Assembly (NCBI GenBank): GCA_030152225.1
Contig: JASLHL010000121.1
Span: 1-10,344 of the forward strand
Length of the DNA stretch: 10,344 nt
Origin: Flavobacterium sp.
Lineage (GTDB): Bacteria > Bacteroidota > Bacteroidia > Flavobacteriales > Flavobacteriaceae
Direction: 5' to 3'
Shown here: piece after piece, positions 6,058 to 10,344 of the stretch
Layout: the number at the start of each line of letters is the position of its first letter
How positions within the stretch are numbered: the first letter of the stretch is position 1
Position numbers and translations under genes: made by a program
Notes under the pieces: generated by a model
What the model saw: only the letters and a program-made list of their open reading frames with translations
Databases searched by the model: none
What the model was told of the DNA's origin: nothing

Positions 6058-6897
6058 TTATATTTTTGACTTTGTCATGCGAAAATTATTCAGTAAGTCA
6101 CGACGTAACTCCGTCTGTGTAAAACCGATAACCTCAAGCAGTTCAACCATTTCTTTTCCTAAATATTGATTGATCTCATAGAAAAGAAAGCCACCTGGCT
6201 TTAGATGCGCCTTAGCTAAGCGTCCAATTTTTCGATAGAAGATAAGTGGATCACCATCATCAACAAATAGTGCGGTATGCGGTTCGTAATCCATCACGTT
6301 CTTTTTGATTTCTACCTTTTCTAATTCGCGTATATAGGGGGGATTAGACACAATAATATCATACGTATCTGCCAATTGTTCCAGCGCGAGTATATCTCCC
6401 TGTATAAAGTTAACCTTTGCATTTAGAGCTGCTGCATTTCGCTTTGCCACAGCTAAAGCTTCTGTAGATATATCGAGTAAGGTAACCGCACTATGGGGGA
6501 GTTCTTTGGCTAAAGTCAACCCTATACAACCACTTCCTGTACCAATATCCAAAATGCGAATTGGCTGATCCACAGCAACGGTAGCCATAATCCATTCTAC
6601 TAATTCTTCGGTTTCTGGACGGGGAATAAGGGTATGTTCATTTACTTCAAACGTATAGCCATAAAAATAGGCTTTACCCAAAATTTGTTGAATCGGCTTT
6701 TGTTGTACTAGCTCTGTTAATACAGCCAACCATTTTTCGGGTTGTTTTGTTTCTAATGTCGGATTCATCACGAAATCAATACGCGTTTTTCCCTCCAATT
6801 CTTCCAAACAAATTAGAAATAACTGTTGCGCTTCTAACGCATCATAAATGGGAGTTAACTCCGCTATAAACTGGTCTTGTAGTAATTTTATAAGCAT
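6058..6897 (-). CDS. prmC: Release factor glutamine methyltransferase PrmC (HemK)
   Basis: The 279-residue enzyme transfers a methyl group from S-adenosylmethionine to the glutamine of the GGQ motif in release factors RF1 and RF2, which is needed for efficient translation termination. A helical N-terminal domain (about 1-85) is followed by the linker IPRPETEELV (91-100) typical of PrmC. The Rossmann methyltransferase domain has the SAM-binding loop DIGTGSGCIG (117-126), an acidic residue ending the next strand (LLDIS, 140-144), and the NPPY substrate motif at 185-188. The length is normal. It is transcribed away from ribD with a predicted leader of about 48 bases and ends at the bidirectional terminator shared with the dehydrogenase gene. 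Confidence 0.97.
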   Translation of the reverse strand: MLIKLLQDQFIAELTPIYDALEAQQLFLICLEELEGKTRIDFVMNPTLETKQPEKWLAVLTELVQQKPIQQILGKAYFYGYTFEVNEHTLIPRPETEELVEWIMATVAVDQPIRILDIGTGSGCIGLTLAKELPHSAVTLLDISTEALAVAKRNAAALNAKVNFIQGDILALEQLADTYDIIVSNPPYIRELEKVEIKKNVMDYEPHTALFVDDGDPLIFYRKIGRLAKAHLKPGGFLFYEINQYLGKEMVELLEVIGFTQTELRRDLLNNFRMTKSKI

Positions 6898-6939
6898 AGT
6901 TTAAAAGCTAAAAACTCTAGTAGTTTAGCTAAAAAGAAT

Positions 6940-6947
6940 TAAATTTG
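6940..6947 (+). promoter_or_regulatory. ribD promoter -7 box
   Basis: TAAATTTG matches TAnnTTTG fully. No TTG is present 19-20 bases upstream, so the -33 element is weak. The predicted RNA start near 6953 lies downstream of the TTG at 6945, which rules that codon out as the ribD start and supports the ATG at 6969. Confidence 0.55.
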
Positions 6948-6949
6948 TT

Positions 6950-6957
6950 CAAAGATA
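6950..6957 (-). promoter_or_regulatory. prmC promoter -7 box
   Basis: The minus strand reads TATCTTTG (6957-6950), a full -7 match. Only 2 bases separate it from the opposing ribD box at 6940-6947. The -33 element is weak, and its expected place falls inside the start of ribD. A start near 6945 leaves a leader of about 48 bases. Confidence 0.5.
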
Positions 6958-6968
6958 CAGTTTTATCA

Positions 6969-8015
6969 ATGTTGGAAAAAGACGAATACTATATTTCTCG
7001 CTGCCTGCAACTGGCAAAACAAGGAACTTTTGCGGCATTGCCGAATCCCGCAGTGGGAGCCGTTGTCGTTCACAACGATCGAATACTAGGTGAAGGTTTT
7101 ACTTCTGCCTATGGAGGTCCACATGCGGAAGTCAATGCTATAGCGGCTGTAAAGAATCTTGAGTTACTTAAAGAAAGTACGTTGTATGTAAGTTTGGAAC
7201 CTTGTAGTCACTTTGGAAAAACACCGCCTTGTTGTGATTTAGTCATTGCCAAACAAATTCCGCGCGTAGTAGTAGGAACAATTGATCCTTTTGCTAAGGT
7301 TTGTGGAATGGGGATCCAAAAAATGAAAGAGGCGGGAATTGATGTAGTTGTCGGTGTTTTAGAAGAAGCATGTCGAGCTAGTAATCAGCGGTTTTTTACC
7401 TATCACCAAAAGAAGCGTCCTTATATTATTTTGAAATGGGCCCAAAGTCAAGATGGGTTTATTGCACCTTTGCACCGGGATAAACAAGCCCCTGTTTGGC
7501 TATCTAATGGGTATGCACAACAGCTTGTACATCAATGGAGAAGTGAAGAGATGGCTTTTCTTGTAGGGACGAATACAGTTTTAGCAGACAATCCTTCCTT
7601 AACGACAAGATCCTGGTATGGCAAAAATCCTACTCGCATTTACTTAGATCGAAAGGGAGATATTACCGATGCGTATGCAATCAACCAACAAAGTGATCCA
7701 ACAGTTTGTATTACAGCAAATAAAGAAGCAAAATCTAGAGCGAATATTACCTACTACTATGCTGATTTTGATCATAATTTAGTGGATCAGATCTGTGCAA
7801 TACTGTATGATCTTCAACTATTGTCTGTTGTGATTGAAGGAGGAACACAAACCTTGCAACATTTTATTGATACGGGTTTATGGGATGAAGCGCGTATCTT
7901 TCACAGTACAGTAAACCTAAAAGAGGGGATACAAGCGCCCGTAGTAAAGCATTGGCATTCGAAAGAAAGCTATGCCATTGCAACCAACCAATTAGATATT
8001 TTACACGCCAACTAA
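6969..8015 (+). CDS. ribD: Bifunctional riboflavin biosynthesis protein RibD (pyrimidine deaminase/reductase)
   Basis: The 348-residue cytosolic enzyme catalyses the second and third steps of riboflavin synthesis: deamination of the pyrimidine ring, then NADPH-dependent reduction of the ribosyl side chain. The N-terminal zinc deaminase domain (about 1-145) shows His52-Ala-Glu54 in GGPHAEVNAI and the zinc cysteines Cys79 and Cys88 in PCSHFGKTPPC. The C-terminal reductase domain begins at RPYIILKWAQSQDGFIA (150-166) and includes VVIEGG (287-292). The ATG at 6969 is chosen because the family starts just before DEYYISRCLQLA and because the in-frame TTG at 6945 overlaps the promoter box. The stop codon overlaps the next start as TAATG, so the downstream gene is probably translationally coupled. 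Confidence 0.96.
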   Translation: MLEKDEYYISRCLQLAKQGTFAALPNPAVGAVVVHNDRILGEGFTSAYGGPHAEVNAIAAVKNLELLKESTLYVSLEPCSHFGKTPPCCDLVIAKQIPRVVVGTIDPFAKVCGMGIQKMKEAGIDVVVGVLEEACRASNQRFFTYHQKKRPYIILKWAQSQDGFIAPLHRDKQAPVWLSNGYAQQLVHQWRSEEMAFLVGTNTVLADNPSLTTRSWYGKNPTRIYLDRKGDITDAYAINQQSDPTVCITANKEAKSRANITYYYADFDHNLVDQICAILYDLQLLSVVIEGGTQTLQHFIDTGLWDEARIFHSTVNLKEGIQAPVVKHWHSKESYAIATNQLDILHAN

Positions 8016-8641
8016 TGACGGAAGAAAAAGATTTTTACAAAACGATAAGCGAACCTACAGCAGAGGTTTTATACAAAGAAAAAAACAGTAAATTCTTTGG
8101 TTATGCTTTTCCCATTAAGAAAGAGGAAGAAGTCAAGGAAATACTGGAACAAATAAAAAAACAACACTACAATGCTCGTCATTGGTGCTATGCGTTCCAG
8201 TTGGGAACAGATCCCGTTTACTATCGTGCCAATGACGATGGGGAGCCTAGTAATACTGCAGGAGCACCAATCTACGGACAAATTCAATCCTTTGATGTGA
8301 CGGATATTTTGATTGTAGTCGTTCGTTACTTTGGAGGCGTAAAACTAGGAGTAGGAGGGTTAATTACAGCCTATCGCGCTGCTGCTCAGATGGCAATGGA
8401 AGAGGCAGATATCATTGAATGCACCATTGACAAAAAATTTAAAGTGCGCTTTGATTATAAGGACATGAACAATGTAATGCGAGTGATCAAAGAGCGCAAT
8501 TTGAATTTAGTTCAACAAAAAATGGAGATGACCTGTGAAATTGAATTATCAATTCGAAAAAGTGAATACCAACAGGCAATGGAAGCTTTCATTCCGTTCT
8601 ATGAAGTAAAAGTCATTGAAGCTACTGCTGAGGATTATTAA
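8015..8641 (+). CDS. yigZ: YigZ/IMPACT family protein
   Basis: The 208-residue cytosolic protein has the IMPACT N-terminal domain (about 15-128), with the signatures HYNARHWCYAFQLG (51-64), DDGEPSNTAGAPI (74-86) and VRYFGGVKLGVGGL (103-116). A smaller C-terminal ferredoxin-like domain (about 140-205), as in bacterial YigZ, follows. The eukaryotic relatives regulate translation through GCN1, but the bacterial role is not established. The start is the ATG that shares one base with the ribD stop (TAATG). The frame is open further upstream to a TTG at 7952, but that part reads antiparallel to no known domain and overlaps ribD. The symbol is given for family membership only. Confidence 0.92.
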   Translation: MTEEKDFYKTISEPTAEVLYKEKNSKFFGYAFPIKKEEEVKEILEQIKKQHYNARHWCYAFQLGTDPVYYRANDDGEPSNTAGAPIYGQIQSFDVTDILIVVVRYFGGVKLGVGGLITAYRAAAQMAMEEADIIECTIDKKFKVRFDYKDMNNVMRVIKERNLNLVQQKMEMTCEIELSIRKSEYQQAMEAFIPFYEVKVIEATAEDY

Positions 8642-8684
8642 TTCCAGAAGTATTGCTCTTTTTATTTAAATTAGAAAAGGTGCT

Positions 8685-8714
8685 AAAAAAGGGATGCTTC
8701 TTTCAAAGCACCCC
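8685..8714 (-). terminator. Likely terminator of the EamA permease gene
   Basis: On the minus strand, GGG-TGCTT pairs with AAGCA-CCC around a short loop with one bulged base, and six T follow (complement of 8685-8690). It lies about 110 bases past the permease stop codon. A competing pairing of GGTGCT (8679-8684) with AGCACC (8707-8712) exists on the plus strand, where no T-run follows, so its use as the terminator for the ribD-yigZ transcript is doubtful. Confidence 0.6.
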
Positions 8715-8766
8715 TCAAGTAAATAATACAATAAAAAATAATATTAATCTTTTAGTTAAAAACGGA

Positions 8767-8781
8767 GAAAGTAAAACTTTC
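8767..8781. repeat. Small inverted repeat GAAAGT-AAA-ACTTTC
   Basis: Six-base arms at 8767-8772 and 8776-8781 flank a 3-base centre, between the yigZ and permease stop codons. No T-run follows on either strand. It may be a minor hairpin in the 3' part of the permease transcript. Confidence 0.35.
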
Positions 8782-8826
8782 GTATGGCTATTTCCCTTTG
8801 TTTTTAAACTATTTTGATAGGCCGTC

Positions 8827-9690
8827 TTACCTCAGAGACAATACCAATAAAGTTATTGCACAAGCCGCTAATACTAAGCCAATTATATTTTTTATTGAAA
8901 GCTTTTCTTTAAAAAGCGTATAGCCAAAAAGCGTTCCCAAAAAGATAACACCAAAATTCATTCCTGCAAAGACAATCGTCGGGTTAGAGGAGAAGTGGTG
9001 GTGGGCTTTCATATAAAATATAATATTGATGAAGTTTAATCCTCCAATAAACAGACCTGAGGCTAAATTGAGTTTTGAAAGCTTGAGTATATTTTTCTTA
9101 GCCAGGATTGAATAAGCGGATAAGCTCAAAATCAAAGCGGTGAAAAAAACATAAAACAAACTTTGTGTATAGGGTATAATGGAATACAAAGCCAATTTTT
9201 TAAAGCAAATATCAATTATACCAAATCCAAAAAACGTGCTTAATAAATACCAGCTGCTTTTATTGGAACTGCTTGTTTGAGCCGTATCAACCTTGTTTAA
9301 AATAAAGTAAACGGATAGCAAACCAATGCCCAATGCCCAATAGCGCATCGTATTTAATTCTTCATGAAAAATGAATATAGCAGCTAATATGGGAATTAAA
9401 AGAGATAAGCGCTGGGCAATATCTGTTTTAATTAAACCTGCGTATTGTATAGAGCGAAATTGAGCAACAAAAATTGTTGGCAATAAGATTCCTAAGCTCA
9501 AAATGATAGCTAAAGGCATATCGCTAGAAATTTGCGTAAAATCAACTTCAAAAATAAAAAAAGACAATAACGAAGTTACAACGTAGTTGACAATGATTAT
9601 TTCAAAGATATTGATCGGAAATCTTTTGATGTACTTAAAAAATACACCAACAGAAACACTGCCGAGAATGCTACAGATTAAATAGATCAT
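8827..9690 (-). CDS. EamA/DMT family permease
   Basis: The 287-residue inner-membrane protein has about ten hydrophobic segments (roughly 2-19, 29-48, 59-78, 92-109, 115-132, 146-165, 175-195, 207-227, 238-258, 264-285), as expected for the duplicated five-helix EamA fold. The two repeat ends carry the usual pattern: IFHEELNTMRYWALGIGLL (107-125) and LFKEKLSIKNIIGLVLAAC (259-277). Members export or import amino acids, nucleotide precursors or other small metabolites, and the substrate cannot be inferred here. The gene has one of the best promoters in the window and appears monocistronic. It is not coupled by orientation to its neighbours. The ATG at 9690 lies about 15 bases from the predicted RNA start. 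Confidence 0.88.
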   Translation of the reverse strand: MIYLICSILGSVSVGVFFKYIKRFPINIFEIIIVNYVVTSLLSFFIFEVDFTQISSDMPLAIILSLGILLPTIFVAQFRSIQYAGLIKTDIAQRLSLLIPILAAIFIFHEELNTMRYWALGIGLLSVYFILNKVDTAQTSSSNKSSWYLLSTFFGFGIIDICFKKLALYSIIPYTQSLFYVFFTALILSLSAYSILAKKNILKLSKLNLASGLFIGGLNFINIIFYMKAHHHFSSNPTIVFAGMNFGVIFLGTLFGYTLFKEKLSIKNIIGLVLAACAITLLVLSLR

Positions 9691-9710
9691 AGGAATAGTT
9701 TATCGGAGTA

Positions 9711-9740
9711 CAAAAATAGAAATTATCACAAGTTTGTCAA
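9711..9740 (-). promoter_or_regulatory. Promoter of the EamA permease gene
   Basis: On the minus strand TTG (9740-9738) is followed after exactly 19 bases by TATTTTTG (9718-9711), an exact match to the consensus TTG-N19-TAnnTTTG. The predicted start near 9705 gives a leader of about 15 bases. Confidence 0.8.
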
Positions 9741-9765
9741 GATTAGGAGGGGTTTTAATTTTCTA

Positions 9766-9788
9766 TTTTACATAATATTAATTATAGT
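9766..9788 (-). repeat. 23-base intergenic repeat, copy 2 (inverted)
   Basis: Read on the minus strand, this copy matches 6010-6032 in 22 of 23 bases. It lies upstream of the permease promoter and downstream of the terminator of the next leftward gene. A weaker third core, ATAATATTAAT, occurs at 8738-8748. Confidence 0.6.
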
Positions 9789-9833
9789 GTATTCTTTGTT
9801 TTAAGCTTTAGAACAGTGATTACCTATATTTAC

Positions 9834-9865
9834 AAAAAAACCACCAGTTCAACAACTGATGGTTT
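9834..9865 (-). terminator. Rho-independent terminator of the rightmost gene
   Basis: AAACCACCAGTT (9838-9849) pairs with AACTGATGGTTT (9854-9865) around a 4-base loop. On the minus strand the odd pair is a U-G wobble and a T-run follows. On the plus strand it is a mismatch, which sets the direction as leftward. It begins 3 bases beyond the stop codon at 9869. Confidence 0.88.
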
Positions 9866-9868
9866 CTT

Positions 9869-10344
9869 TTATCCTTTAATAAAATCTTTCTTTTCAATTA
9901 CCTGTAAATCTTTACTTACAATAATGCCCAACGTATCTATTTTAGTTGCCTGAGTTGCTGTTGATCTTTGTAACAATGCTTTTACACTATAAGCAATGAA
10001 CTTCGTATGGTCAGCTTTTTTTTCTTGCGCAATGACATTTTCTAATTCTTTCATTAACGGTTCCGCTTTTTGTTGTACTTCGTTGTATTCGCGTACAGCA
10101 TGATCAATTTCTTTGCGTACATTGGCCACCGGATGAATTTTATACAACTGCATATACTGATTTACTGCATAACGTTGTAATTCAATAAAAGGCTGATGAT
10201 CCACTTCTAATTCTTCAACTAAAGCCAATCCTTTGAGTTGCAAACGCTTTTTTTCAGTAAGCGTATCGATCTGAATAATAGTTAGTTTATTTTCTTTTTT
10301 AGTAAAATCAACCTTCAATTCGGATGCTACGTACGGACTTACAG
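9869..10344 (-). CDS. Hypothetical protein, C-terminal part (runs off the right edge)
   Basis: I do not recognise this protein. The frame is open from the right edge: at least 157 residues are visible, and codons for VSPYVASE precede the TTG at 10318, so that TTG is not a convincing start. The visible part is soluble, highly charged and mostly helical in character. A first stretch of alternating polar and apolar residues (FTKKENKLTIIQIDTL) is followed by a long Lys/Glu-rich region, including REYNEVQQKAEPLMKELEN, that could form a helical bundle or coiled coil. There is no signal peptide, membrane segment or catalytic motif in the part seen. It ends at a well-formed terminator. Confidence 0.6.
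   Translation of the reverse strand, partial: VSPYVASELKVDFTKKENKLTIIQIDTLTEKKRLQLKGLALVEELEVDHQPFIELQRYAVNQYMQLYKIHPVANVRKEIDHAVREYNEVQQKAEPLMKELENVIAQEKKADHTKFIAYSVKALLQRSTATQATKIDTLGIIVSKDLQVIEKKDFIKG

Noticed and set aside
6945..6968. Longer ribD start at TTG 6945
   Set aside because: The TTG lies inside the -7 box TAAATTTG (6940-6947), upstream of the predicted RNA start. The extra eight residues match nothing in the family, and ATG 6969 gives the normal N-terminus.
7952..8014. Longer YigZ start at TTG 7952
   Set aside because: The extra 21 residues overlap the ribD end in another frame, and the TAATG junction at 8013-8017 gives a typical coupled start with a normal YigZ N-terminus.
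8069..8287. Minus-strand frame of 72 codons inside yigZ
   Set aside because: It is antisense to the conserved IMPACT domain signatures.
10316..10318. TTG at 10318 as start of the rightmost gene
   Set aside because: The frame stays open upstream to the window edge with plausible residues, and no promoter box is seen nearby, so the gene is more likely truncated by the window.
1..10344. CRISPR arrays, insertion sequences, toxin-antitoxin or phage genes
   Set aside because: No regularly spaced repeats, transposase or integrase frames, terminal inverted repeats or phage proteins are visible. All sizeable genes belong to metabolic or housekeeping families, apart from the unrecognised one at the right edge.

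Overview
The window looks like a chromosomal segment from a member of the Flavobacteriia (phylum Bacteroidota). The evidence is an AT-rich sequence, intergenic promoters that follow the Bacteroidota pattern TTG-N19/20-TAnnTTTG, almost no usable Shine-Dalgarno sequences before starts, a tmRNA tag ending in NYALAA with a glycine resume codon, and an oleate hydratase whose active-site residues lie one position away from those described for Elizabethkingia meningoseptica. The genus cannot be fixed from this sequence alone.

Layout from left to right. Positions 1-245 hold no gene but contain a leftward promoter, a short direct repeat and the ssrA terminator. Positions 246-639 (minus) are the tmRNA gene ssrA. 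Its promoter stands back to back with that of a rightward saccharopine dehydrogenase/lysine-ketoglutarate reductase-like gene (801-2006). A 329-base gap with hairpins and promoter-like boxes follows, then a single-domain hotdog acyl-CoA thioesterase (2336-2764) with a strong terminator. Next comes a two-gene unit of oleate hydratase ohyA (3021-4991) and a 3-hydroxyacyl-CoA dehydrogenase (5044-5940), closed by a bidirectional terminator. prmC (6058-6897, minus) converges on that terminator and diverges from ribD (6969-8015, plus), which overlaps a YigZ/IMPACT-family gene (8015-8641) by one base. An EamA/DMT permease (8827-9690, minus) and the C-terminal part of an unrecognised helical protein (9869 to the right edge, minus) close the window.

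How the genes work together. The middle part is a fatty-acid neighbourhood: a thioesterase, then oleate hydratase (which makes 10-hydroxystearate) in a likely operon with an NAD-dependent 3-hydroxyacyl-CoA dehydrogenase. The flanks are housekeeping: ribosome rescue (ssrA), release-factor methylation (prmC), riboflavin synthesis (ribD) and a conserved YigZ protein.

No mobile element, CRISPR array, defence system or secretion system is visible. I do not see a clearly new biological system. The signals most worth following are non-coding: a 23-base sequence present in two inverted intergenic copies, nearly abutting prmC/ribD promoter boxes, nested inverted repeats just before the thioesterase and upstream of ohyA, and a one-helical-turn GTACAAA direct repeat beside ssrA. 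Two starts were corrected: ribD begins at ATG 6969 rather than TTG 6945, and the last gene is open past the right edge of the window.
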